Below are positions 1-8,453 of a stretch of 24,392 nt of DNA, one piece after another (within the stretch, counting starts at the first letter, position 1; every line of letters starts with the position of its first letter). Position numbers and translations under genes: made by a program. Under the pieces are notes generated by a model, which saw nothing but the letters and a program-made list of their open reading frames with translations, searched no databases and had not been told where the DNA came from. The stretch covers positions 1 through 24,392 of the forward strand of contig NZ_JBBEBZ010000102.1 of assembly GCF_040882075.1 (NCBI RefSeq), given 5' to 3'. Source of the stretch: Nitriliruptor sp040882075 (GTDB taxonomy: Bacteria > Actinomycetota > Nitriliruptoria > Nitriliruptorales > Nitriliruptoraceae).

Positions 1-1964
1 CCGCCCATGTCCCGCAGGCGCAGCTGGCGCACGATCTCGTCGGCCGCCTCGAGGTTGGTGCGCAGCACCACCTCCTCGAGGTTCATGTCGCCGTTGCCGG
101 TGAACTTGCCCGAGTTGACGTCGATGACCTTCATGGCCTCGGTCGACTCGATGATGAGGTAGCCGCCCGACGGCAGCCAGACCTTGCGGCTCGTGGCTTT
201 GCGGAGCTGGTCGGTGACGTCGTAGGCGTCGAACAGCCGGGGGAGCTTGTCGCGCCGTTCGCGCGCCGCCTCGATGTCCACCACGGTCGGGACCGCGGTC
301 GCATCGCCGTCCTCGGCGCCTTCGACGGGCGCTGGCTTCGGCGTCGCGTCGTCACCCTCAGCGACCTCCGGAGCGTCCGGCGCGTCGGCGGCGGCGTCGG
401 GGGCGTCGGGGGTGGAGCCGGCCTCCTCGCTCCTGCCGGTGTCCGCTGCGGCGGGGACGACCTCGCCTTCGTCGGCCGTGGCGGGGTCGGCGGCCGCTTC
501 CTCGACGCTCGGTGCCCCCGCGGCACGCGCTCGGGCGTCCGCCGTCGGTTGCCCGTACAGCTCGACCTTCGCGGTCAGCTCCGGTGCCACCTCGTCGAGG
601 TAGCCGCGGACCTGGTGGAACAGGTCCTCGTCGTCGACGATGCAGCGCTCGAACTCGGGTCCGAAGTTGTCACGGATCACCTTGACCACGAGCGGCGGTT
701 CCTCGTACACCGCCGACATGGCCTTGGCATCCGCGACGGCCTCCTCGACCTTCGCCCACTTGGCGAGCAGCCGCTCGAGGTCGGCGGTCAGCTGCTCCTC
801 GGACGCGTTCTCCGCCGCGGTGCGCACGATGACGCCGTGGTGGTCGGGCTTGACGTTCTTGACGATCCGACGCAGCCGGTCACGTTCCTTGTCGGTCAGC
901 TTCCGCGAGATCCCGAACAGGTCCGAGTCCGGTGCGAGGACGCTGAAGCGGCCCGCGAGCGACAGGTGCATCGTCAGGCGCGGGCCCTTCGATCCCATCG
1001 GGTCCTTGGTGACCTGGACGAGCACCTTCTGGCCCGGCTTCAGCGCGTTCTCGATGCGCTGGTCGGCGCCCTCCTCGAGGTCGAGCTCGTCGTAGAGCAC
1101 CTCGCCGGCGTACAGGACGCCGTTGCGCCCCTTGCCGATGTCGAGGAACGCCGCCTCCATCCCCGGGAGCACGTTCTGGACGCGCGCCATGTAGATGTTG
1201 CCGACGAACGTGACGTCCTTCTTGCGGGTCACGTAGTGCTCGACGACGGTCCGGTCCTCGAGGACCGCGATCTGTGTGCGGTCGTCGTGACCCGTCACGA
1301 CCATGGTGCGGGGCGGACCCTCGAGGATCGCGCGGCGCACCTCCTCGGGGACCCCGCCGGGCCGCTGTCCGCGACCTCGACCCCCGCCGCTGCCACCGTC
1401 ACGACGCCCGCGACCCTTGGCGGCCACGCGGGTGCCACCCTTGGCGATGGCGGCGGCCACGTCCCGGTCGGCGTCGCTGGTCTCGCGGTCCTCGTCGACC
1501 CCGGAGCGGTCGCGTCCACCACCCGAGCGGTCGCGTCCACCACCCGAGCGGTCACCGCCGGAGCGGTCACGCTTCTCACCGTCGGAGCCACCGCTGTCGG
1601 CGCGGCCCCCACCCTCGGGGGTGTCCTCCGCGGGTGTCTCGGCGCGGTCGCCGTCGGACCGCCCGCTGCCGGAGCCCCCGCGCCCGCGGCCTCGCCCGCG
1701 ACGACCGCGGCGGCGACGCTTCCCGCCGCCCTCGCCACCGTCGTCGGCGCCCGCGTCACCGTCCGACGCCTCGGTCGGCTCGGACGTGGAGCCCTCGGAT
1801 GCGGCGGAGCCGCCGTCATCGCGCGAACCCCCGCGCTCGCGTCCACCGCGACGGCGCGTACGGGTGCGACCGCCCCCCTCGTCCGAGGAGGTCGTGCGGC
1901 GGCGATCGTCCGGGCTGCTGGGCTCCTGTGAGGTGGTCGGGTCAGGGTCGTTGTGGTCAGTCAC
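1..1964 (-). CDS. rne: Ribonuclease E/G (rne/rng family), C-terminus off the left edge
   Basis: This is the endoribonuclease for mRNA decay and rRNA/tRNA processing; 654 codons are visible. The only early start is GTG at 1964, because an in-frame TAG lies at 1979-1977. Residues 1-215 are low-complexity, rich in Arg, Gly, Asp and Ser, with DRSGGGR repeats. The S1-type domain starts near residue 221 (MVVTGHDDRTQIAVLEDR) and includes GNIYMARVQNVLPGMEAAF. The 5'-monophosphate sensor motif VIVRTAAENAS is present (Arg381). The DNase I-like domain starts with LFDAYDV, then KVWLPSGG, and VIDVNSGKF carries the catalytic Asp615, equivalent to E. coli Asp303. The second catalytic Asp and the Zn-link cysteines would lie beyond the edge. 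About 100 acidic residues (474-575) separate VELYGQP from LFDAYDV, where relatives usually have a short loop. It follows the DUF2344 gene by 17 bases, so it is probably co-transcribed. Identity is sure; rne versus rng naming is less so. Confidence 0.95.
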   Translation of the reverse strand, partial: MTDHNDPDPTTSQEPSSPDDRRRTTSSDEGGGRTRTRRRGGRERGGSRDDGGSAASEGSTSEPTEASDGDAGADDGGEGGGKRRRRGRRGRGRGRGGSGSGRSDGDRAETPAEDTPEGGGRADSGGSDGEKRDRSGGDRSGGGRDRSGGGRDRSGVDEDRETSDADRDVAAAIAKGGTRVAAKGRGRRDGGSGGGRGRGQRPGGVPEEVRRAILEGPPRTMVVTGHDDRTQIAVLEDRTVVEHYVTRKKDVTFVGNIYMARVQNVLPGMEAAFLDIGKGRNGVLYAGEVLYDELDLEEGADQRIENALKPGQKVLVQVTKDPMGSKGPRLTMHLSLAGRFSVLAPDSDLFGISRKLTDKERDRLRRIVKNVKPDHHGVIVRTAAENASEEQLTADLERLLAKWAKVEEAVADAKAMSAVYEEPPLVVKVIRDNFGPEFERCIVDDEDLFHQVRGYLDEVAPELTAKVELYGQPTADARARAAGAPSVEEAAADPATADEGEVVPAAADTGRSEEAGSTPDAPDAAADAPDAPEVAEGDDATPKPAPVEGAEDGDATAVPTVVDIEAARERRDKLPRLFDAYDVTDQLRKATSRKVWLPSGGYLIIESTEAMKVIDVNSGKFTGNGDMNLEEVVLRTNLEAADEIVRQLRLRDMG
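1504..1569. repeat. 21-bp tandem repeat inside the RNase E/G N-terminal region
   Basis: Two exact 21-base units lie at 1511-1531 and 1532-1552 (unit begins CGCGTCCACC and ends CGAGCGGT). Degenerate GAGCGGTC copies flank them out to 1569. On the minus strand each unit encodes DRSGGGR, so the repeat is in frame and could change copy number without breaking the gene. Confidence 0.8.
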
Positions 1965-1981
1965 GTGTCGGACTCGCTAGG

Positions 1982-2770
1982 TCACGCGGCCTCCGCGTCG
2001 ACGTCGAGAACCAGCGGTGCGATCTCCCCCGACAGCGCCTCCCGCAGGCCGCCGTCGACCGTCTCACCCTGCGCGATGCGCGTGGTGATGACGGGCGGGG
2101 CCACGTCGGGCTCGCGGACGGTCCCCGAGGCGACATCCGTCGCCAGGGCCGTCAACAGGTCGGTGGGTCGCACGGTGGGGCCGTCGTTGCGGAGCACCGC
2201 TCGGAGGACGGTGCGCGCTCCACCGGGACCGGTGGGCGCTGCCCCTGAGGGGCCTGATCTGGTGGCTGCGGCGAGCGTCAGCAGCGCCGGACGCACGTCG
2301 ACGACCCGGTCACCGTCGGGACGGTGGCGGATCACCTCGGCGTGCTCGGCGTCGAGTAGCTGGCGGCCGCGGGTGGAGAGCACGTCGGTCAGCTCGTCAG
2401 CATCGACGGCCGGCCACTCGAGCTCCCAGAGGGTGGCCCGGAGCATGCGCGCGAGCTTCGGCGCGCCGCCCTCCACCTCGAGGTAGGTCGTGATGTCCAT
2501 GCCCTCGGGGAGGGTGGCGGACAGGGCCCCGAGGTCCCGGGCAGGGACGATCGGGGCGGCGAAGGTCAGCTCCGCGTACTCACCGGTCGAGCTGACGCCG
2601 ACCGGCAGCGCGTCGGGGAAGGACACCTTCGCGTGGGGGCTGAAGCCCTCGGAGTAGGCGATCGGCAGGTCCGCACGACGCAACGCCCGCTCCCAGACCG
2701 AGGAGAGGTCGCGCGCCGAGACGAAGCGCACGCGACCCACCTTGGTCCACCGGATGCGGTACCGCTGCAC
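1982..2770 (-). CDS. DUF2344 (TIGR03936) radical SAM-linked protein
   Basis: This 262-residue protein matches the DUF2344 family, which occurs next to or fused to TIGR03960 radical SAM proteins. The N-terminus reads MQRYRIRWTKVGRVRFVSAR, followed by ALRRADLPIAYSEGFSPHAK and a PLPVGVSSTGEYAEL-like stretch (PDALPVGVSSTGEYAEL), all typical of the family. The GTG start at 2770 is well fixed by an AGGAGG ribosome binding site at 2780-2775. It begins 54 bases after the radical SAM gene stops and ends 17 bases before the RNase E/G start, so the three are likely one transcript. The molecular role is not established. A partnership with the upstream radical SAM enzyme, perhaps in RNA or ribosome modification given the constant proximity to RNase E/G, is inference. 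Confidence 0.9.
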   Translation of the reverse strand: MQRYRIRWTKVGRVRFVSARDLSSVWERALRRADLPIAYSEGFSPHAKVSFPDALPVGVSSTGEYAELTFAAPIVPARDLGALSATLPEGMDITTYLEVEGGAPKLARMLRATLWELEWPAVDADELTDVLSTRGRQLLDAEHAEVIRHRPDGDRVVDVRPALLTLAAATRSGPSGAAPTGPGGARTVLRAVLRNDGPTVRPTDLLTALATDVASGTVREPDVAPPVITTRIAQGETVDGGLREALSGEIAPLVLDVDAEAA

Positions 2771-2774
2771 CGGA

Positions 2775-2780
2775 CCTCCT
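2775..2780 (-). promoter_or_regulatory. Shine-Dalgarno site for the DUF2344 gene
   Basis: The minus strand reads AGGAGG, four bases upstream of the GTG at 2770. It is a perfect anti-16S match and decides the start of the DUF2344 gene. Confidence 0.8.
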
Positions 2781-2824
2781 GATCCCTCGAACTCTGGGTG
2801 TCGTGTCTAGCCGATGGGACGGCG

Positions 2825-4894
2825 TCAGCCGCCCACGTAACGTTCGGCCTGCGTCGGCAGGTCGGGCGCGCCGCCGAGGCCGGTCGGCAGCACGGGCAGC
2901 GCCACCCGGCCGTCGGGGAGGTTGGTCCCGCCGTCGTAGCCGGTGTCGTGGACGAGCGACAGGCCGGGGCACACACCGCAGTCGTAGCAGGCGGTCCAGC
3001 GGCAGTCCTCGACCACGTCGTCGGAGCTCGCGGCCTCCCAGTCCTGCCACAACCAGGCCTTGTCGAGACCCGAGTCGAGGTGGTCCCACGGCAGGGCTTC
3101 GTTCTCGTCGCGCTCGCGGGCCGTGTACCAAGCGAGGTCGACGCCGGTCTCCTCCATGGCCCGGGTCCACATCGGCAGGGTGTCGATCTCGTGCCAGCCG
3201 TCGAACTTCGCGCCGAGGCGCCACGCACGTTCCACCGCAGCCGCGACCCGACGGTCACCGCGGGACAGCAGCCCCTCGATGACCCCCTCCTCCGGGTCGT
3301 TGGTGCGGAGCTTCAAGTTGTTGACCTTGCTGATCGCCTGCCGGATGAGCGCGAGCTTGCGACGGATCTCCTGCGGGCTGTCCTGCGGCGCCCACTGGAA
3401 GGGGGTGTGGGGCTTCGGGACGAACCCCCCCACCGAGATCGTGACCTTGTTGGCGCGGCCGTGCTTGCGCGCCACCTCCCAGACCTTGATGGCGAGGTCG
3501 GCGATGGCGAGCACGTCCTCGTCCTGCTCGGTCGGCAGACCGACCATGAAGTAGAGCTTGCAGTGGCGCCAGCCCTGCGAGAAGGCGATCTCGGCCGTGC
3601 GGAGCATGTCCTCCTCGGAGACCATCTTGTTGATGACGGCCCGCATCCGCTCGCTGCCGGCCTCGGGCGCGAAGGTCAGCCCCGACCGGCGACCGTTGCG
3701 GGCGAGCTCGTTCGACAGCGTGACGTTGAAGGCGTCGACGCGGGTCGACGGCAGCGACAGCGAGGTGGTGGTGCCCTCGTACTCGTCGGCGAGGTCGCGG
3801 ACGATCTGGCCGATGCCGGAGTGGTCGGCGCTCGAGAGGCTGAGGAGACCCACCTCCTCGAAGCCGGTGTCCTTGACGCCCTCCTCGACCATCTTCTGGA
3901 CGGTCTCGGGGAGCCGTTCGCGGACGGGTCGGGTGATCATCCCGGCCTGGCAGAAGCGGCAGCCACGGGTGCAGCCGCGGAAGATCTCGACGCTGAAGCG
4001 TTCGTGCACGGTCTCGGTGAGCGGCACGATCTGCTTGCGCGGGTACTGCCACTGTTCGAGGTCCTGGACCGTCCGCTTCGGGACGATCGCCGGCACGCCC
4101 GGCTCGACCGCGACGGTCCGCAGGAGCCGACCGTCGTCGGCGTACCGCGCCTCGTAGAACGCGGGGACGTAGACGCCCTCGACCGCCGCGAGGCGGAGCA
4201 GCAGCTGGTGGCGGTCGTCAGGGTCCGCGCTGCCGTCGACGACGGCGAGCTTCCAACGGCGCACGACGGCGTCGATCTCGAGGGTGACCTCCTCGCCGTC
4301 GCCGGCGACCACGGCATCCACGAACGGCGCGAGCGGTTCGGGGTTGAAGGCCGCGTGCCCGCCGACGAGGACGATGGGGTCCTCGGTGGTCCGGTCGGCG
4401 CTGCGGATCGGCACACCGCCGAGGTCGAGCAGGTTGAGGAGGTTGGTGTGCCCGAGCTCGTGCGGGAGCGACACGGCGAAGACGTCGAAGGCCCACAGCG
4501 GTCGGTGGTGCTCGAGCGAGAAGGTCGGGATGCGGCCTTCGCGCATCCGCTCCTCGAGGTCGATCCACGGCGCGTAGGCGCGTTCGGCCAGCGCGGTCGG
4601 ACGCTCGTTGAGGATCTCGTAGAGGATCTGGAGGCCCTGGTTGGGCTGTCCCACCTCGTAGGTGTCCGGGTAGCACAGCAGCCAGCGGGTGTCCGCGGCC
4701 CCCCACTCGCTGCGGACCTGGTTGTGCTCGACACCGGCGTACTGCGCCGGCTTGGTCACCTCGGGCAGGAGCGGCTCGAGCGCGTCCCAGACCGAGTCGG
4801 GCACCGAGGCGGCGGTCCCCGGGCGTCGGTAGGCGGCCCGCTGGCCGCGGGACGGCAGAGGGGGGGCGGCGATGGTCGGCGCTGCGCCGAGCAC
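2825..4894 (-). CDS. TIGR03960-type radical SAM protein with B12-binding-like N-terminal domain
   Basis: A 689-residue member of the TIGR03960 radical SAM family. The [4Fe-4S] motif is CTRGCRFC (Cys308, Cys312, Cys315), preceded by SVEIFRG. Downstream are GLTFAPEAGSERMR and LYFMVGLPTEQDED, typical radical SAM barrel motifs that contact SAM. The N-terminal third (WLLCYPDTYEVGQPNQGLQI, VLVGGHAAFNPEPLAPFVDA) resembles the cobalamin-binding-like fold of class B enzymes. The C-terminal part has more cysteines (CRWTACYDCGVC), a possible auxiliary metal site. I chose GTG 4894 over GTG 4927 because CAGGAG lies six bases upstream of the former and the extra 11 residues are not family-like. The substrate is unknown; the DUF2344 protein downstream is its usual partner. 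Confidence 0.92.
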   Translation of the reverse strand: MLGAAPTIAAPPLPSRGQRAAYRRPGTAASVPDSVWDALEPLLPEVTKPAQYAGVEHNQVRSEWGAADTRWLLCYPDTYEVGQPNQGLQILYEILNERPTALAERAYAPWIDLEERMREGRIPTFSLEHHRPLWAFDVFAVSLPHELGHTNLLNLLDLGGVPIRSADRTTEDPIVLVGGHAAFNPEPLAPFVDAVVAGDGEEVTLEIDAVVRRWKLAVVDGSADPDDRHQLLLRLAAVEGVYVPAFYEARYADDGRLLRTVAVEPGVPAIVPKRTVQDLEQWQYPRKQIVPLTETVHERFSVEIFRGCTRGCRFCQAGMITRPVRERLPETVQKMVEEGVKDTGFEEVGLLSLSSADHSGIGQIVRDLADEYEGTTTSLSLPSTRVDAFNVTLSNELARNGRRSGLTFAPEAGSERMRAVINKMVSEEDMLRTAEIAFSQGWRHCKLYFMVGLPTEQDEDVLAIADLAIKVWEVARKHGRANKVTISVGGFVPKPHTPFQWAPQDSPQEIRRKLALIRQAISKVNNLKLRTNDPEEGVIEGLLSRGDRRVAAAVERAWRLGAKFDGWHEIDTLPMWTRAMEETGVDLAWYTARERDENEALPWDHLDSGLDKAWLWQDWEAASSDDVVEDCRWTACYDCGVCPGLSLVHDTGYDGGTNLPDGRVALPVLPTGLGGAPDLPTQAERYVGG

Positions 4895-4900
4895 GGCTGG

Positions 4901-4906
4901 CTCCTG
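4901..4906 (-). promoter_or_regulatory. Shine-Dalgarno site deciding the radical SAM start
   Basis: The minus strand reads CAGGAG, then CCAGCC, then GTG (4894). The 14-base string AGGAGCCAGCCGTG recurs exactly at the start of the DUF2157-like gene (22607-22594), which supports both start choices. Confidence 0.6.
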
Positions 4907-5041
4907 ACGGTGGGGCGAACGGACCACGAGCGCGGTCCGGGACGGCGAGCGGCGCGTTCCACGCGCGGGGCGCGCGTGGCGCGACGCTCGGTGTCGCGAG
5001 GGTAGCGCCCGGGCCCCGACCCGCTCCGGGCCGCTCCGGCC

Positions 5042-6220
5042 TCAGAACCGTCGCATGTGCACGTTCAGCAGCAGCCCGACGATCGCGAACCAGACGATCA
5101 GCGAGGTGCCCCCGTAGCTGACGAACGGCAGCGGGATCCCCGTCACCGGCATGATCCCGATGGTCATCCCGACGTTGACGAAGACCTGCAGGGTCAGCAT
5201 CGCGATGACGCCGGCGGCCAGCAAGGTGCCGAACAGGTCCTTGGCGATGATCGCGATGCGCAGGCCCCGCCAGATCAGGACCAGGAAGAGGCCGAGGACC
5301 GCGACCGCTCCCACGAACCCGAACTCCTCGCCGATGACGGTGAAGATGAAGTCGGTGTGGTTCTCGGGCACGTAGGACAACGACGTCTGGGTCCCCTCGA
5401 ACAACCCCTTACCGCCGAACTGCCCCGACCCGATCGCGATCATCGACTGGCGCGTCTGGAACGCCGGCCCCTGGGCGAGCGCGGGATCGCTGGCGTTCAG
5501 GAACGAGGTCAACCGCTCGAACTGGTAGTCCTTGATGACGTCCGCCCGGAAGATCGCGACCACGGCCGCCAACCCGACGACGCCGAGCCCGGCGAGGTAG
5601 CGGCCCTGCACCCCACCGACCAGGAACAGCACGGCGCAGAGCCAGATGAAGACGATCGACGTGCCGAGGTCGGGCTGGAGGAACACGAGCCCGACCGGGA
5701 CCGCGGTGATGACGAGGCACACCGCGACCGTGGGCAGCCCGGGTTCACCCTTGCGCTCGTGGAGGACCGCCGCGATCGCGATCAGCACCGCGATCTTGGC
5801 GAGCTCGGAGGGCTGGAGCTGGAAGCCGACCACCATGATCCACCGCGATGCCCCCCCGGCTGACGTCCCGAGCGGGGTCAGGACGAGCGCGAGCAGGACC
5901 AGCGAGCCGACGAACCCGACGGCGGAGTAGGTCCGCAGGTGGCGGTAGTCGACGATGGCCGCCACGACCATGGCGACGATGCCGAGCACCAGACCCAGCA
6001 GCTGCCGCGACACGTAGAACATCGACGACAGACCCTGCTCGCTGAGGGTCTGGACCTTGGCGGAGTAGATCGCCAGGAGCCCCACGCCCGCCAACGCGAG
6101 GGCGGTGAGGACCAGCACCGGATCGAGGTGCTTGATGGGGGCGTACGCCTCCTGCCAGCGCGAGGCGACACGCTCGCGTTGCATCCGCTCGGCGCGGTCC
6201 TGCCCGTACCCGATCTCCAC
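5042..6220 (-). CDS. rodA: RodA, SEDS-family peptidoglycan glycosyltransferase
   Basis: A 392-residue polytopic membrane protein of the SEDS family (RodA/FtsW/SpoVE), which polymerises lipid II into glycan strands during elongation. About ten hydrophobic segments are visible, beginning with HLDPVLVLTALALAGVGLLA near residues 32-51. Family motifs include LQPSELAKIA, FLQPDLGTSIVF and, near the C-terminus, GIMPVTGIPLPFVSYGGTSL. RodA is preferred over FtsW because it lies directly downstream of PBP2 and mreBCD. The GTG start at 6220 has an AGGAGGT ribosome binding site five bases upstream. About 30 hydrophilic N-terminal residues (QDRAERMQRERVASRWQEAY) precede the first membrane segment. It forms the core synthase with the PBP2 encoded upstream. 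Confidence 0.95.
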   Translation of the reverse strand: MEIGYGQDRAERMQRERVASRWQEAYAPIKHLDPVLVLTALALAGVGLLAIYSAKVQTLSEQGLSSMFYVSRQLLGLVLGIVAMVVAAIVDYRHLRTYSAVGFVGSLVLLALVLTPLGTSAGGASRWIMVVGFQLQPSELAKIAVLIAIAAVLHERKGEPGLPTVAVCLVITAVPVGLVFLQPDLGTSIVFIWLCAVLFLVGGVQGRYLAGLGVVGLAAVVAIFRADVIKDYQFERLTSFLNASDPALAQGPAFQTRQSMIAIGSGQFGGKGLFEGTQTSLSYVPENHTDFIFTVIGEEFGFVGAVAVLGLFLVLIWRGLRIAIIAKDLFGTLLAAGVIAMLTLQVFVNVGMTIGIMPVTGIPLPFVSYGGTSLIVWFAIVGLLLNVHMRRF

Positions 6221-6225
6221 GTGTC

Positions 6226-6232
6226 ACCTCCT
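6226..6232 (-). promoter_or_regulatory. Shine-Dalgarno site for rodA
   Basis: The minus strand reads AGGAGGT followed by GACAC and the GTG start at 6220. This strong site suggests rodA is translated independently of PBP2, whose stop codon lies 78 bases upstream. Confidence 0.75.
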
Positions 6233-6298
6233 CACCGTCCTCAGTTCGAACTCCGAGACCGGCGCCCTCGTCCTCCGGACTCACTCGGCCGCCGCCGC

Positions 6299-8335
6299 TC
6301 AGTCGAGGATGCGGTCACCCTCGATGAACTCGGCGTCCTCGGCGTCGGTGATGCCGAAGTAGTGCTCCATGATGTTGCGCGCGATGGGCGCGGCGGTCTG
6401 CGACCCGCCACCGCCCTGCTCGACGTTGACCACGACGACCATCTCGGGATCGTCGGCCGGCGCGTAGGCCGCGAACCAGGCGAACGGGACCAGCGGCTTG
6501 AGCTCGGCGGTGCCCGTCTTGCCGGCCACGGGGATGCGGTCGAGCGGGAACGGCGTGCCCCGCGTGAACGCCCCGAGGGCCGTCCCCCGGTCCGCCATCA
6601 CCACGCGGCGGAGCCCGTCCTGGAGGGCGCCGAGCTCGGCGGCGTCGAGCCCGAGCTCATCGAGCACCGTGGGCTCGATCTCGCGCAGCGTCGTCCCGTC
6701 CGGACCGACGACGCGCTCGCCGATCTGCGGCTGGTAGAGGGTCCCGCCGTTGGCGATGGCCGCGTACGAGGCCGCGATCTGGAGCGGGGTCGTCTGCACG
6801 TCGCCCTGACCGATGGCGCTGTTGATCGCATCACCACCGCGCCAGTTCCCGCCCGACACGCACAGGTCGGCGTTGACGTCGCGGCCGTAGCCGGGGGGCA
6901 GCTCCTCGGCGAGCCGGCAGTAGGTCTCGCGGGCGTTGAGCCAGTACTCCTGCCGCCACGCGCGCGACGGGATGACACCGGCGCGCTCGGAGGGCAGATC
7001 GATGCCGAGCGTGCGCCCGAAGCCGAACCGTTCGGCCACGATCGGCAGCATCTCCTGGACGTCGTCGCCCTGGTTCTGCTCGACGCGCCACTGGTCGTAG
7101 GCGAGCTCGTAGAAGTAGGTGTCGCACGAGCGCATCAGGGCCGTGGAGAGGTTCATCGGCCCTTCGTCCACTCCGCGGTTCCAGTTGCGGAAGGTGATCC
7201 CGCCGACCTCGTAGGCCGGGGAGCAGTTGATCGTGCCCTGGGGCCCGATGCGGCCCGCCTCCATGAACGTCGCCCCGGTCACCGTCTTGAACACCGACCC
7301 CGGGGGGTGGGCCGACTGGATGACGCGGTTGAGGAGCGGGAACTCGTTCTCCCGGCTGGTCACCTCGTCCCAGTACCGCTGGCTGACGCCGCCGACGAAC
7401 TCGCGGGGGTCGAAGCTCGGGAACGACGCCATGGCCAGCACCGACCCGTCGCGTGGGTCGAGCACGACCGCGGAACCGCCCGTGGACGGCAGGTTGCGGC
7501 CCGACCCGGTGTGGGTGTTCTGCCGGCTGCTGATGATCCCCTCGGCGAGGATCTGCTCGGTGGCCTGCTGGAGGTCGAGGTCGAGCGAGGTGACCAGGTC
7601 ACCGCCGGGGACGGGGTCTCGGTCCTGCAGCACGCCGACCACCCGGTTGGACCGGTTGACCTCGAGCCGCCGGTCGCCCGCGTCGCCGCGCAGGTCGGCC
7701 TCGTAGACCTGCTCGAGCCCGCCGCGTCCGATGAACTCACCCGGTCGGTACTCGCCGACGAACGGTTCCTCCTCGAGCTCGGTCTCCGAGATCTCGCCGA
7801 GGTAGCCGACCAGGTGCGCGGCCATCTGCCCCTGCGCGTAGGTGCGGACCGGCAGGGTCTCGGCGACCACCCCCGGGAACAGCTCCTGCTGTTCGCGGAC
7901 GGCGTAGACGATCTCGGGCGCGACGTCGATGGCGATCGGGATGGGCCGGAAGGTGCTGTAGCGGCGCGAGATCAGCCGTTCGACGATCTCGTCCTGGTCG
8001 AGCCGCAGCAGCTGCGAGAGGCGCTCGAGCACGCGAGCCGCGTCCTCGTCGATGGGGTCCCCGTTGCCGTCGAGCAGCTGCTGTCGATCGGCCGAGATCG
8101 TCAGCGCCGGCCGGTTCCCGACCAGCTCAGCTCCGCCCGCGTCGAGGATGCGACCGCGCGGCGCTTCGGTGACCACCGTGCGGACACGGTTCTCCTCGGC
8201 GGCCAACGAGTACCGGTCCCCCGCCAGGATCTGCAGGAACCACAGGCGCGAGAACAGCGCGAGGAACAGCCCGATGATGACCACCGTGAGCACGGTCAGC
8301 CGCAGCGCGTTGTTCGTGGGATCGTTCGTCGCCAA
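6299..8335 (-). CDS. mrdA: Class B penicillin-binding protein 2 (elongation transpeptidase)
   Basis: This 678-residue protein is the DD-transpeptidase that cross-links new peptidoglycan with RodA. A single N-terminal membrane anchor (residues about 11-35, ALRLTVLTVVIIGLFLALF) is followed by the pedestal domain with EAPRGRILDAGGAELVGNRP. The transpeptidase motifs are all present: SVFK with nucleophile Ser347 and Lys350, SCD at 403-405 (the SxD form usual in PBP2), and KTGT starting at Lys606. The start is probably TTG at 8335; no ATG or GTG precedes it in frame and the next GTG would remove the cytoplasmic tail. The ribosome binding site is weak (GGGG about 8-9 bases upstream) and sits in a GC-rich inverted repeat, which could limit translation. 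It begins 118 bases after mreD ends. Confidence 0.95.
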   Translation of the reverse strand: MATNDPTNNALRLTVLTVVIIGLFLALFSRLWFLQILAGDRYSLAAEENRVRTVVTEAPRGRILDAGGAELVGNRPALTISADRQQLLDGNGDPIDEDAARVLERLSQLLRLDQDEIVERLISRRYSTFRPIPIAIDVAPEIVYAVREQQELFPGVVAETLPVRTYAQGQMAAHLVGYLGEISETELEEEPFVGEYRPGEFIGRGGLEQVYEADLRGDAGDRRLEVNRSNRVVGVLQDRDPVPGGDLVTSLDLDLQQATEQILAEGIISSRQNTHTGSGRNLPSTGGSAVVLDPRDGSVLAMASFPSFDPREFVGGVSQRYWDEVTSRENEFPLLNRVIQSAHPPGSVFKTVTGATFMEAGRIGPQGTINCSPAYEVGGITFRNWNRGVDEGPMNLSTALMRSCDTYFYELAYDQWRVEQNQGDDVQEMLPIVAERFGFGRTLGIDLPSERAGVIPSRAWRQEYWLNARETYCRLAEELPPGYGRDVNADLCVSGGNWRGGDAINSAIGQGDVQTTPLQIAASYAAIANGGTLYQPQIGERVVGPDGTTLREIEPTVLDELGLDAAELGALQDGLRRVVMADRGTALGAFTRGTPFPLDRIPVAGKTGTAELKPLVPFAWFAAYAPADDPEMVVVVNVEQGGGGSQTAAPIARNIMEHYFGITDAEDAEFIEGDRILD

Positions 8336-8453
8336 GTTCGGTACCCCGCGGGGGTTCGGGCGCGGACGGGCAGGGTGGGGTTCGGCGAGTCATCGCACGC
8401 CGGGGCGGCTCGCGGATCCGCGCGCGACGGTACCAGCGGGAGGACGGCGGCCT

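Noticed and set aside
549..1931. Long plus-strand open frame opposite RNase E/G
   Set aside because: It mirrors the real gene. GC-biased third positions keep the opposite frame open; the product is low-complexity with no family motifs.
2798..5005. 735-codon plus-strand open frame opposite the radical SAM gene
   Set aside because: Antisense shadow: rich in Val, Leu, Asp, Arg and Gly with no domain, while the minus strand encodes an intact radical SAM enzyme.
6243..6252. AGTTCGAACT palindrome between PBP2 and rodA as a LexA-like or other operator
   Set aside because: Only 10 bases, no spacer as in actinobacterial SOS boxes (GAAC-N4-GTTC), and no other copy found upstream of a gene here.
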